DNA from: Bacteroidota bacterium
GTDB lineage: Bacteria > Bacteroidota > Bacteroidia > Bacteroidales > GCA-2748055
Assembly (NCBI GenBank): GCA_002748055.1
Contig: PDRI01000032.1
Location: 1 to 33,724 of the forward strand
DNA: 33,724 bases
Direction of reading: 5' to 3'
Shown: positions 24,377 to 32,855 of the stretch, piece by piece
How positions within the stretch are numbered: position 1 is the first letter of the stretch
How the letters are laid out: each line of letters begins with the position of its first letter
Position numbers and translations under genes: made by a program
Notes under the pieces: model-generated
Databases searched by the model: none
Told to the model about the DNA's origin: nothing
Seen by the model: only the letters and a program-made list of their open reading frames with translations

Positions 24377-25251
24377 TACAGGGTGTTCAGAATTTGCTCC
24401 TTGATGCGTTCGAGTTCATCCTTCATCTCGACAACCAGGCGTTGGATTTCTGCGTGATTGGCCTTGGAACCCAGGGTGTTGATCTCTCTTCCCATTTCCT
24501 GTGCGATGAAACCAAGCTTTTTACCGGCAGCCTCTCCGATTGTGAGGGTTTCCAAAAAATAGCGGCAATGGTTGGTCAGTCTGACCTTCTCTTCTGAAAT
24601 ATCCAGTTTCTCAATGTAGAAGATGAGTTCCTGTTCAAATCTGTTTTCGTCTATCTTGTCCTTCCCAATCCAGGAAGCCAGGTTATTGCCTATCCTTTCC
24701 CTGATTTTGCCGATGCGCTCAGCTTCATAGGCTTCGATCCGGGTGAGTCTGTTTTCAATTTCACGAACCCTTTCTCTGAGATCCGCCTCCAGTGAGCGAC
24801 CTTCCTGGGTGCGAAAATCCACGACCTGTGCAATGGCCGCTTTCAACGCATCTTCCACCCTGGCCCATTCTTCCTCTTCCAGTGATGCTTTCTCCGATTT
24901 TATCGTTTCGGGCATCCGCATAACAGTGCTCAGCAAATCGGAGCTGCTACTCAGTCCGAGCTCATCCGCAATCCGACAGAGTTGCTCGTAGTAGTTTTTT
25001 ACGGCTGCCACATTGATGCTGCCCGCCGGGGTTTCCCCATTGCTCTCGTAATAGAATACGCATTCGACCTTTCCCCGTTCGAGGGAAGAGGCAATGCGTT
25101 GCCTTATTTCCAGTTCTTTCTCTTTGTACAGGGATGGAAGACGCACACTGCTGTCCATCTGCTTGCTATTCAGAGATCTGATTTCAATCGTAAGCTTTTT
25201 GTCCGGCAAATGGCATTCGGCCTTGCCATATCCTGTCATGGATCTGATCAT
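24376..25251 (-). CDS. YicC-family endoribonuclease-like protein
   Basis: 291 residues from the ATG at 25251, beginning MIRSMTGYGKAE, the family signature; a GTG nine bases further upstream is less likely. It has the YicC N-terminal domain, a long charged helical middle, and the C-terminal DUF1732 region (KLGFIAQEMGREINTLGSKA). E. coli YicC has been reported as an RNase. yicC next to gmk is a widespread arrangement. The promoter region lies between 25252 and the heptamer array. Confidence 0.93.
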   Translation of the reverse strand: MIRSMTGYGKAECHLPDKKLTIEIRSLNSKQMDSSVRLPSLYKEKELEIRQRIASSLERGKVECVFYYESNGETPAGSINVAAVKNYYEQLCRIADELGLSSSSDLLSTVMRMPETIKSEKASLEEEEWARVEDALKAAIAQVVDFRTQEGRSLEADLRERVREIENRLTRIEAYEAERIGKIRERIGNNLASWIGKDKIDENRFEQELIFYIEKLDISEEKVRLTNHCRYFLETLTIGEAAGKKLGFIAQEMGREINTLGSKANHAEIQRLVVEMKDELERIKEQILNTL

Positions 25252-25321
25252 AAACAACACTGATATAGAGGTAAAAATAATAAAAAGCTTGTAGTAGTTG
25301 TCCAGAGCCCCGGCCTTTTTC

Positions 25322-25748
25322 CTGGCTGTTGGCTGTTGGCTTTTAGCTGTTGGCCTTTAGCTTTTAGCTCTTAGCTCTGTGCTCTTAGCCTTTAGCCTTT
25401 AGCTCTTAGCTGTTAGCTCTTGGCCCTTAGCTCTTGGCTTTTAGCCTTTAGCTCTTAGCTGTTAGCTCTTGGCCTTTAGCTCTTAGCTGTTAGCTCTTAG
25501 CTGTTAGCTCTTAGCTCTTAGCTCTTAGCTTTTTGCTCTTAGCTGTTAGCTCTTGGCCTTTTGCCTTTAGCCCTTAGCTTTTTGCTCTTGGCTTTTTGCC
25601 TTTAGCCCTTAGCTGTTAGCTCTTGGCTTTTTGCTCTTAGCTCTTAGCCATTAGCCCTTGGCCATTAGCTTTTAGCTGTTAGCTCTTAGCTGTTAGCTCT
25701 TGGCTTTTTGCTCTTAGCTTTTTGCTCTTGGCTCTTTGCTCTTTGCCC
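25322..25748. repeat. Array of 61 in-phase heptamers (TTAGCTC-type)
   Basis: 427 bases divide exactly into 61 consecutive 7-mers with no insertion or deletion. The consensus is T-T-(A/G/T)-G-C-(T/C)-N; on the other strand NRGCNAA. Commonest units are TTAGCTC, TTAGCTG and TTGGCTT/TTTGCTC variants. Bases 1, 2, 4 and 5 are constant in all but two units (CTGGCTG at the left end and TGTGCTC). Variation is almost entirely at positions 3, 6 and 7. It occupies the gap between the 3' end of the MATE gene and the 5' side of yicC-gmk-nadD. There are no unique spacers, so it is not CRISPR. Any translation of it is incidental. Confidence 0.9.
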
Positions 25749-25772
25749 GGCCCGGACAGGAGGCTTAGCGGC

Positions 25773-27164
25773 TTACTCCGAGGGGCTTTTCCCGGGACCG
25801 ATGATGCACTTCTTCTTCCATCGGCCTGTTTTATAGTAAATAACCGAAAGGAGGGCGCCAACGGTCCATCCTGCAGGGGTCGACCACCAGATCCCCGCTT
25901 CTCCCAATCCGGCCCCTTTCACTAGCAGCCCGAAAACCTGGAATTCGGCTTTGCTCAGGACAAGCGCCAACGGGATTCGGATGATCCAAAGCGAGAACAG
26001 GGTAAAAAACATGGGCATCAGGGTGTCGCCTGCTCCACGCATAACGCCGCCATAGATGAACATCGTTGTGAAAATGAGGTAAAAGGCCGTCACGATCGTC
26101 AGATACAGGCCACCGGCCTCTATCACAGCAGGGTCGGTAGTGAAGAGGCTCATCAGGGGGATTTTGAATAGGACAATCAGGATGGTAATCACGATGGAAG
26201 TGGCCGAGGCCATAAGCATGGTCCTGTACAGTCCGGTTTTTATCCGCTCCGCTTTTCCTGCACCGAGATTCTGGCCTACAAAGGTCGAGAGGGCCTGGGA
26301 AAAGACCATGGATGGAATAACGGCCAGACTGTCGAGCCGTCCGGCTGCAGTATAGGCAGCTACCACATCGGTTCCATAGCCGTTTACAATACCAAGCAGG
26401 GCCATCATGCCCAGTGCAACAATGGTTTGCTGCAGGCCGCTTGGTAGTCCGATGCGCAGGCTTTGCCTGAAGATCTGGCGATCGAAGGCAAATTCCCTGA
26501 GATTGAATTTGATGAGCGGATTGTTGTTGTTCAGGTAGAACACGGCTACCAGGAAGGCGATCCCCTGGGCAATGATCGTGGCAATGGCTGCTCCCTCAAT
26601 CCCCCAGCCCAGCTTAATGATGAATAAGAGATCAAGGGCGATGTTCAATACGGTGGCCAGTACCAGGAAATAGAGGGGGGTTATGGAGTCGCCCAGGCCG
26701 CGCAGCACTGCTGCCACACTATTGTAGCCAAAGAACACCACCAGGCCGCTCACATAGATACTGAAATAGCGGATGCTTGTAGGCAGGAGTTCCTCGGGGA
26801 GTTTGATCAGCCTGAAAATCTCCTCTGCAAAACTGATGCCCACAAGGGTCATCAAAACAGCGCTGGCCCCCATGACAATGAAGATGGTATCAATGGCCCG
26901 CTTTAGCTTGTCGAACTGTTTTGCGCCAAAGTATTGAGAGATGACAATGGTGCCACCGGTAGCTATCCCTATAATGAGAGCGATCAGGGTAAAGATTATG
27001 GGGAAGGAGGCACCGACGGAAGCGAGGGCTTCCTTGCCCAGATAGCGTCCAACGATGATCTGGTCGACAAAGCTGTAAAGCTGCTGAAACATCTGTCCCA
27101 ACAACATGGGCGCCGCGAATCTGAGTATGTTGCGACCGACGCTGCCGCTGCTAAGGTCCTTCAT
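25773..27164 (-). CDS. MATE-family multidrug/metabolite efflux transporter
   Basis: 463 residues from the ATG at 27164; a TTG 12 bases upstream is possible. It is an inner-membrane antiporter with about 12 hydrophobic helices in two homologous bundles. Typical N-terminal phrases are NILRFAAPMLLGQMFQQLYSF and VDQIIVGRYLGKEALASVG. The second half repeats the pattern, e.g. GRLDSLAVIPSMVFSQALSTF VGQNLGAG. It sits 57 bp downstream of tnaA on the same strand, so co-transcription is likely. Export of an amino-acid breakdown product is possible but unproven. The C-terminus is short and basic. Confidence 0.92.
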   Translation of the reverse strand: MKDLSSGSVGRNILRFAAPMLLGQMFQQLYSFVDQIIVGRYLGKEALASVGASFPIIFTLIALIIGIATGGTIVISQYFGAKQFDKLKRAIDTIFIVMGASAVLMTLVGISFAEEIFRLIKLPEELLPTSIRYFSIYVSGLVVFFGYNSVAAVLRGLGDSITPLYFLVLATVLNIALDLLFIIKLGWGIEGAAIATIIAQGIAFLVAVFYLNNNNPLIKFNLREFAFDRQIFRQSLRIGLPSGLQQTIVALGMMALLGIVNGYGTDVVAAYTAAGRLDSLAVIPSMVFSQALSTFVGQNLGAGKAERIKTGLYRTMLMASATSIVITILIVLFKIPLMSLFTTDPAVIEAGGLYLTIVTAFYLIFTTMFIYGGVMRGAGDTLMPMFFTLFSLWIIRIPLALVLSKAEFQVFGLLVKGAGLGEAGIWWSTPAGWTVGALLSVIYYKTGRWKKKCIIGPGKSPSE

Positions 27165-27221
27165 TGGAAGCGGCAAAGGTCGGTATTAATCCCTAATTCG
27201 CAAAGCAGCACGGAGCGTGCA

Positions 27222-28601
27222 TCAGGATTGGTCGCTAATCTTTTCAAGTTCGATGGTGAAATGCCTCATAATCGGGGCCTCATAGCTGATGCGGTATCCC
27301 CTCCGGATCGAATCCCGTCGCTTGTAGATTTTGATCAGCGATTCGGCCACATAGTCCATATGATTACGGGTATAAACCCTTCTGGGAATGGTCAGCCGCA
27401 TGAGTTCCAGCCTGGGATAACGGTTTTCCCGGGTCTGGGGATCACGATCGGCCAGCAGGGTGCCGACTTCAACGGCCCGAACACCCGATTCAAGGTAGAG
27501 TTCAAGGGCCAGGGTCTGGGCAATGTACTCTTCCTTCGGCAGATGGGGGAGAAACCTTCCGGCGTCGACAAAGATGGCGTGCCCTCCGAAAGGTTCCTGT
27601 ACGGGAATCCCGGCATCGTGAAGGGCCTGTCCAAGGTAGGCCACCTGTTCGATACGGCTTTCCAGGTAGCTCATGGTGCTTGCTTCCTCCAGGCCTCTGG
27701 CCAGTGCAGCCATGTCGCGGCCCGACATGCCGCCGTAGGTGACATAGCCTTCGAACATGATGTTGAAGGTACTGGCCTGCTGGTATATGTCTTTGTCTTT
27801 GAGTGCGATGAAGCCACCCATGTTCACGATGCCATCTTTCTTGCTGCTCATCGTCATCCCGTCGGCCAGTGAAAACATTTCTCGAATGATCTCTCTGATG
27901 CTGTGTTGCTCGTAGCCCTGTTCCCGGGTTTTAATGAAGTAGGCATTTTCGGCAAAGCGCGCCGAATCGAAATAGACCGGAACACCCTCTTTATCGGCGA
28001 ATGCTCTGACCTGTCTGAGGTTTTCCATGCTTACCGGCTGACCGCCGGTCGAATTGCATGTAACAGTTACCAGAATAAAGGGTATGCGTTCTTTACCATA
28101 GACCTGAAATACGTTTTCGAGCTTTGAAATATCGAGGTTCCCCTTGAAAGGATGGTAGGTGGATGTGTCAGCTGCTTCATCAATGCTACAATCGAAAGCA
28201 GTGGCCTGACGGTACTCAATGTGGCCCTTGGTGGTATCGAAATGGGCATTTCCGGGGACCACATCCCTGGCCTTAACCAATACAGAAAACAAGACGTTCT
28301 CGGCTGCCCGTCCCTGGTGAGTGGGCAGGACATAGTCGAACCCCGTAAGTCCGTGAATGGTATCGCGGAGCTGGTCGAAGGAGCGGCTTCCGGCATAGGC
28401 CTCATCGCCGGTCATCATGGCAGCCCATTGTTCCTGGCTCATTGCACCCGTTCCGGAGTCGGTGAGCAGGTCGATGAAAACCTGATGGCTCTTCAGATTA
28501 AAGAGGTTGTAGCGGGCATCGCGAATCCACCTTTCGCGTTCTTTACGGGTGGAGGGGAACATGGGTTCCACCATTTTTATTTTATAAGGTTCCGGTGTCA
28601 T
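27222..28601 (-). CDS. tnaA: Tryptophanase (beta-eliminating lyase)
   Basis: 459 residues from the ATG at 28601 (a GTG nine bases upstream is also in frame). It splits tryptophan to indole, pyruvate and ammonia with PLP. Motifs: IDLLTDSGTGAM (43-54), THQGRAAEN, HFDTTKGH, DSARFAENAYFIK, the PLP-lysine region MSSKKDGIVNMGG (Lys255 by analogy with E. coli Lys270), IPRRVYT and the final MRHFT with the conserved His. The segment GVRAVEVGT lacks the Arg that marks tyrosine phenol-lyase at that place, so tryptophanase is preferred. It is close in pattern to Bacteroides tryptophanases. A MATE exporter follows in the same direction. Confidence 0.9.
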   Translation of the reverse strand: MTPEPYKIKMVEPMFPSTRKERERWIRDARYNLFNLKSHQVFIDLLTDSGTGAMSQEQWAAMMTGDEAYAGSRSFDQLRDTIHGLTGFDYVLPTHQGRAAENVLFSVLVKARDVVPGNAHFDTTKGHIEYRQATAFDCSIDEAADTSTYHPFKGNLDISKLENVFQVYGKERIPFILVTVTCNSTGGQPVSMENLRQVRAFADKEGVPVYFDSARFAENAYFIKTREQGYEQHSIREIIREMFSLADGMTMSSKKDGIVNMGGFIALKDKDIYQQASTFNIMFEGYVTYGGMSGRDMAALARGLEEASTMSYLESRIEQVAYLGQALHDAGIPVQEPFGGHAIFVDAGRFLPHLPKEEYIAQTLALELYLESGVRAVEVGTLLADRDPQTRENRYPRLELMRLTIPRRVYTRNHMDYVAESLIKIYKRRDSIRRGYRISYEAPIMRHFTIELEKISDQS

Positions 28602-28667
28602 ATTGAACACGATTGCTAAAAGAAAAAGAAACAGGAAACAGCCTGAATGGCCAGGGTGCTATTCTCA

Positions 28668-28675
28668 CAAATTTA
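28668..28675 (-). promoter_or_regulatory. Possible -7 box for tnaA
   Basis: The reverse strand reads TAAATTTG, an exact TAnnTTTG match, 66 bp before the tnaA ATG. No good -33 element was found. Confidence 0.35.
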
Positions 28676-29041
28676 AGGATTATTCATCCCATTTGCTTCT
28701 CGATTCCCCATAAAAGTAGCAGGCTTCCATCTCCGTTCATCTCATCCCCGGTAAAGCAGACTTCAATTCGTTGTTTTCCAACGGAAAAAGTTCATGACCT
28801 AAGGGGGTGGTTTCAGAATAATATTTGTAACTTTACAAGGAGAGGGTGAAAATTGTGAAAACCCCCGGGTTTGTTGATGTTTCAAAATTCCCGGAGATTC
28901 GTTGCCGCTTTTTTATAAATAGTTCAGGCTGGTTTCGATTGCTGCTTTTTTCTCAAAACCCTCAGGCACTATTTGGACTCTTTTACTTCTCGGTTGTAAT
29001 ACCTACGATAGATTGTTTTCATAATTCGACAAAATCAAAAA
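28676..29041. other. Intergenic region at the composition boundary, no gene seen
   Basis: 366 bases between the divergent tnaA and the S74/T9SS gene. Short open frames here (for example from 28846) have no recognisable content. TAACTTTA near 28827 resembles a -7 box but is imperfect. The DNA becomes AT-rich across this stretch. No tRNA, repeat or strong hairpin was recognised. Confidence 0.5.
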
Positions 29042-30058
29042 ATGAAAAATCTTAGATTCATTGTTTTCCTTCTTGCTGCTGGTATTTCATCTTCTCTTTC
29101 TGCTCAATTAAAGGTTGAGTCAGGTGGTCAAACATTATTTGGGTCAGGTAGTATGCGTCTTGACAGTGATTCGGATCAAGGTTACCTATACTTTGGGAAT
29201 TCACATGCAAAAGGCTTAAGATTCAGAAATGTCTCGGGGAAAATGTATTTACGGGCAACTGTTTCTCCATCTTTTGTCACAGTTTCTACCTCAACAAATC
29301 AGAAGAATCTTTGCGTCATGAATCCAAGTGGGTATTACAAGTTTTGGGTTCTAGGAAATGGGAATGTATACTCTGTGAACGCTTACATTACCTCCGACAG
29401 TACAAAAAAGAAGAACATCGAACCCATTTCAAATGCTCTTGAAAAAATACAGGGCATCAATGGAGTAACATATAGTTTGAAGAGTGGTGATGAACTAGGC
29501 GAGACCACATTAAAAGAAGATCTCGATATCGAGGTGACTAAGGCTGAAACATCTAACATTGAAGAACGTAGTGCTGGTGTATTGTCACAGGAAGTTAAGA
29601 AGGTTCTTCCTGAAGCTGTTCGAACTTTGGAAGATGGGAGCGAAGTAGTATCCTACAATGACATCGTTGCTTTGCTTGTTGAAGCTGTAAAAGAACAGCA
29701 GGAACAGCTTGATAGGTTAAATAGCTTACTCAGTAAACGAGCAAACAAGGTGGAGGCAATAACTTCAGTAGATTCTGGCTTTGGCGATAAAATGACAAAA
29801 GCCTCCTTACTTCAAAACACTCCAAATCCGTTTAACCACATTACACGTATCCAGTATTCCATCCCTTCAATGAAATCATCAGCCCGAGTTAATATCTATG
29901 ATCTACAGGGACATCAAGTTAAAAGTTATAAGATTGTGCAAACAGGTGCTGATGAAATTCAAATACCAGCTTCTGAACTCGCTCCTGGCATTTTTATTTA
30001 CAACCTTATTGTTGATGGAGTTGAAATTGCATCACATAGAATGGTGTTAACCGAATAG
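29042..30058 (+). CDS. Secreted protein with S74 intramolecular-chaperone domain and T9SS sorting domain
   Basis: 338 residues. Signal peptide MKNLRFIVFLLAAGISSSLSAQ (about 1-22). A short beta-rich head (about 23-115) is followed by a peptidase S74 / endosialidase-chaperone domain (about 116-235). That domain has the autocleavage-type motif TSDSTKKKNI (candidate Ser118-Lys123 dyad), AGVLSQEVKKVLPEAV and YNDIVALLVEAVKEQ with a coiled-coil end. The C-terminus is a type A T9SS sorting domain (about 255-338: NTPNPFN, VNIYDLQG, LAPGIFIYNL). It should be exported across the inner membrane and then through T9SS to the surface. S74 domains usually help trimeric phage tail fibres fold; a similar trimer-forming role is likely. 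Codons are AT-rich compared with genes to the left. Confidence 0.85.
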   Translation: MKNLRFIVFLLAAGISSSLSAQLKVESGGQTLFGSGSMRLDSDSDQGYLYFGNSHAKGLRFRNVSGKMYLRATVSPSFVTVSTSTNQKNLCVMNPSGYYKFWVLGNGNVYSVNAYITSDSTKKKNIEPISNALEKIQGINGVTYSLKSGDELGETTLKEDLDIEVTKAETSNIEERSAGVLSQEVKKVLPEAVRTLEDGSEVVSYNDIVALLVEAVKEQQEQLDRLNSLLSKRANKVEAITSVDSGFGDKMTKASLLQNTPNPFNHITRIQYSIPSMKSSARVNIYDLQGHQVKSYKIVQTGADEIQIPASELAPGIFIYNLIVDGVEIASHRMVLTE

Positions 30059-30106
30059 CCGTTTTTCAATATTTGAAATTTGTGTTACACCGAAAATTGA
30101 CAAATT

Positions 30107-32725
30107 ATGAGATGTATTATAGCCGTTTTTCTTGTTGCTTTAATCTTAACAGATATTAATGGACAAAGATTGGGCTCGACTTTAGAGGATAACAATTCTA
30201 ATTTTAAGGATATTATCACCTCAATTGAAGATGATAATACTATTCTTAATTCTCTGTCAGAGGAAGACCAAAAGAGATTTTATCGTTGGGAATGGTACTG
30301 GAGAACACGTGTTGATAGTTCGGGGAGCTTCTCGAAGCTAGCAAATGCTATGGCAGAAAGCTCAATTAGGTTTACTGATATTGCTCAAACAAATGCCAAG
30401 AAATCAACATCATCATTTTCTTGGGAGAGTCTTGGGCCATATACCAGACCGGGAGGTACAAACAAAACCATCGGAAGGGGACTTGTCGCTGCCATTTGGG
30501 TAAATCCAAGTGATTTTGATCATATCATTGTTGGTGCAAGCAATGGAGGACTTTGGGAAAGTAAAAATGGCGGAACTAATTGGGTTTGTCTTACCGAAAA
30601 TGTTCTTTTAGGTGGCGTAACAGACCTAGCTGTAGATCCATCAAACACCGATGTGATATATTTAGCGACGCAAGTCCGGGCTGCAAATGGAAGTATGCTG
30701 GGTTTAGTTAGTCAGTATTCCCTAGGTTTGTTCAAAACAACTAATGGAGGAGAAACATGGACAAAATTGAATACTACTGGGATTCCAACGACAGATATCT
30801 TCCAAAAGGTTCTAATTCACCCAACTTCTTCTTCCATTGTATTTGCGTTAACTACAAAAGGTATCTATAAGTCAACAAATTCTGGAGAATCATGGTCGCA
30901 AGTTGGCACTTACCTTACTGATAAATCTCATATTTATTATGAGATGGCCTTCAAGCCTGATAGTCCTTCAACAATTTATGTTAGCGGGCGAAACACGCTA
31001 TACGTGTCAACAAACACTGGTGCATCCTGGACATCTAAAATTGGTTCCCTCCAAAGCGTTTTTCCTGATGCTCGTATACAAGTAGCAGTTGATGAAAACA
31101 ATCAAAACTTAGTCTATGCGTTCTATTCAGATGCATCCAAGCGCGGTATTAATCCTCCAAATAAACTTGAAAAGTCCCTAGATAGTGGCTCAACATGGAG
31201 CGAAGTATCTGACGATGGGCTTCAAGGAACAGGTTATCTGACAAAAATTTGGGTAGCCCCCGATGGGGATGTGTATGCAGGCGGAGTAACTATACGAAGA
31301 TCTAGTAACCAGGGAGATACATTTGGATCGAGTCTTACCTCAAATTTAATTCATGATGATATCCGTGACTTGTGCTTCCCAGATCCCTCAAGCAATCTTG
31401 TATATGCTGCAACTGATGGAGGAGTGTATTACTCCACAGCAGATGGTGCCAATTGGCAAAGGATAACTGGTGATCTCGCTTTGAATGAGTTCTATTCGGT
31501 TGCCATCACTGAACAAAATCCAGAGATAATAGCTGGAGGTTCACAGGACTGTGGCTCGTACAAAAGAAAAACAGATGGTTCATGGACCTTTATTCGTGGA
31601 GGAGATGGCGGTACAACTCTTATCGACCAATCAAATCATAATGTGTACTATACTACTGCAAATAAAAGGTTTGATAGGAATTCATCAGCCCTTTTATACC
31701 TTTCTCATTACGATACACCAGTAGAGATGGATCCAACAAATTCTAATATATTGTATTATAGTAAATGGACAACAATTCCTGGACAACCTCCTGTTGAAGT
31801 CTTTAAATCCACAGATCAAGGACAAAATTGGACTTCTATAGCAAAGCTCCACAATACGGTGACAGACTATGCCATCAGCGAAAGTGATCCTTCAACATTG
31901 TTCTTTTCTGCTTGGAACATTTGGGGATCGACACACCTATATGTATGTCCGAATGGCACAAATTGCCAGGAACTTGATTACACCGATATAAATGATATTG
32001 TCCAAATTGCACCGGCAACAAATCTTTATGTACATCCATTAGACAGGAATCAAATATGGGTGACTTTTGGCGGATTCGAATCCGATAAAAAAGTCTATTT
32101 TTCTGATGATGGAGGTAATAACTGGACAAATCATACATACACCGGATTACCTAATGTTCCAATGCAGAGTTTCGAATATGATTTCCTTAATGAACTCCTT
32201 TTCATCGGAACTGATATAGGTGTCTTCTTCAAATCAAAATACGATACTGAGTGGGAAATCGCAGGAGATTTACCTCGGGTGATAGTCACGGATCTGAAGA
32301 TCAATAAAGCGAGTGGGGACCTCGTAGCATCCACCTTTGGAAGAGGCATGTATAGGACAAATATTGGTGAAGGATATTGCTATGATGAAGAGAATCCTAT
32401 TACTATTAGTTCGACCACTTCCTGGGCCAACGATTCTGAGGTGTGTAGTGATATCACAGTATCTTCAGGAGGGACTCTGATTATTCAAGGAACGACAACT
32501 ATGTCATACTTGAGTACAATTGTGGTTCAGAACAATGCTACGCTTAGAATAAGCGGAGGAAAAATGATAAATGGAAAAATCGAAGTACGACCAGGAGGAC
32601 ATCTTGAAATTGTGAACAACGGTATTCTTAAGATCAATCTCGAAGATGATTTAGAGATAGCTGAAGGGGGGCAATTTGATATTACTTTAGGAGAGGTACA
32701 GTCAGGAGTTGCATCAAATGAATAA
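30107..32725 (+). CDS. Secreted sortilin/VPS10-like beta-propeller protein with Asp-box repeats
   Basis: 872 residues. Signal peptide (about 1-20, ending NGQ). From about 105 to 760 the protein is a series of blades carrying BNR/Asp-box turns of the S.D.G..W type: SKNGGTNW, TTNGGETW, STNSGESW, STNTGASW, SLDSGSTW, STADGANW, STDQGQNW, SDDGGNNW. This is the pattern of sortilin-like propellers and Asp-box glycosidase-like proteins. I see no catalytic set that would prove a hydrolase. The last 100 residues are a beta-rich region with repeated GGTL/GGHLEI/GGQFDI turns, common near the end of Bacteroidota surface proteins, but without a type A sorting domain. Stop (32723) overlaps the ATG of the next reading frame (32718). 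It is AT-rich like its upstream neighbour. Confidence 0.82.
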   Translation: MRCIIAVFLVALILTDINGQRLGSTLEDNNSNFKDIITSIEDDNTILNSLSEEDQKRFYRWEWYWRTRVDSSGSFSKLANAMAESSIRFTDIAQTNAKKSTSSFSWESLGPYTRPGGTNKTIGRGLVAAIWVNPSDFDHIIVGASNGGLWESKNGGTNWVCLTENVLLGGVTDLAVDPSNTDVIYLATQVRAANGSMLGLVSQYSLGLFKTTNGGETWTKLNTTGIPTTDIFQKVLIHPTSSSIVFALTTKGIYKSTNSGESWSQVGTYLTDKSHIYYEMAFKPDSPSTIYVSGRNTLYVSTNTGASWTSKIGSLQSVFPDARIQVAVDENNQNLVYAFYSDASKRGINPPNKLEKSLDSGSTWSEVSDDGLQGTGYLTKIWVAPDGDVYAGGVTIRRSSNQGDTFGSSLTSNLIHDDIRDLCFPDPSSNLVYAATDGGVYYSTADGANWQRITGDLALNEFYSVAITEQNPEIIAGGSQDCGSYKRKTDGSWTFIRGGDGGTTLIDQSNHNVYYTTANKRFDRNSSALLYLSHYDTPVEMDPTNSNILYYSKWTTIPGQPPVEVFKSTDQGQNWTSIAKLHNTVTDYAISESDPSTLFFSAWNIWGSTHLYVCPNGTNCQELDYTDINDIVQIAPATNLYVHPLDRNQIWVTFGGFESDKKVYFSDDGGNNWTNHTYTGLPNVPMQSFEYDFLNELLFIGTDIGVFFKSKYDTEWEIAGDLPRVIVTDLKINKASGDLVASTFGRGMYRTNIGEGYCYDEENPITISSTTSWANDSEVCSDITVSSGGTLIIQGTTTMSYLSTIVVQNNATLRISGGKMINGKIEVRPGGHLEIVNNGILKINLEDDLEIAEGGQFDITLGEVQSGVASNE

Positions 32726-32855
32726 GAATGCCTTGAAAAGCTTACTTTATGCGGTGCTTTTCGGCTTCATTTCCGGATATTCTCAGAGAATATTTCCAGC
32801 GATTATCAAATTAATTTTGAGGATTCTGTTGAGCTTGAGAGAGTCTTCATAGATA
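32718..32855 (+). pseudogene. N-terminal remnant of a third secreted protein, frameshifted and cut by an IS
   Basis: From the ATG at 32718 the frame gives a clear signal peptide, MNKNALKSLLYAVLFGFIS followed by GYSQ, but it reaches a stop at 32850-32852. A neighbouring frame is protein-like just after the signal peptide (SENISSDYQINFEDSVELER, then VFIDRA), up to the insertion-sequence edge. The simplest reading is a secreted-protein gene with a one-base shift near 32780-32790 that was then truncated by the IS. It overlaps the upstream stop by eight bases, so it was once translationally linked to it. Confidence 0.55.

Noticed and set aside
25322..25748. Heptamer array as a CRISPR array or coding repeat
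   Set aside because: There are no unique spacers, units are 7 bases, and the seven-base period cycles through all frames, so neither reading fits.
27222..28601. Tyrosine phenol-lyase as the identity of the beta-eliminating lyase
   Set aside because: The position that carries the substrate-binding Arg in tyrosine phenol-lyase reads GVRAVEVG, as in tryptophanases.
28846..29055. A 69-codon open frame in the intergenic region before the S74 gene
   Set aside because: No motif, overlaps the start of the real gene, and has a composition typical of non-coding DNA.
29042..30058. S74 chaperone domain as evidence of a prophage
   Set aside because: The protein ends in a T9SS sorting domain, has a signal peptide, and no other phage gene is near.
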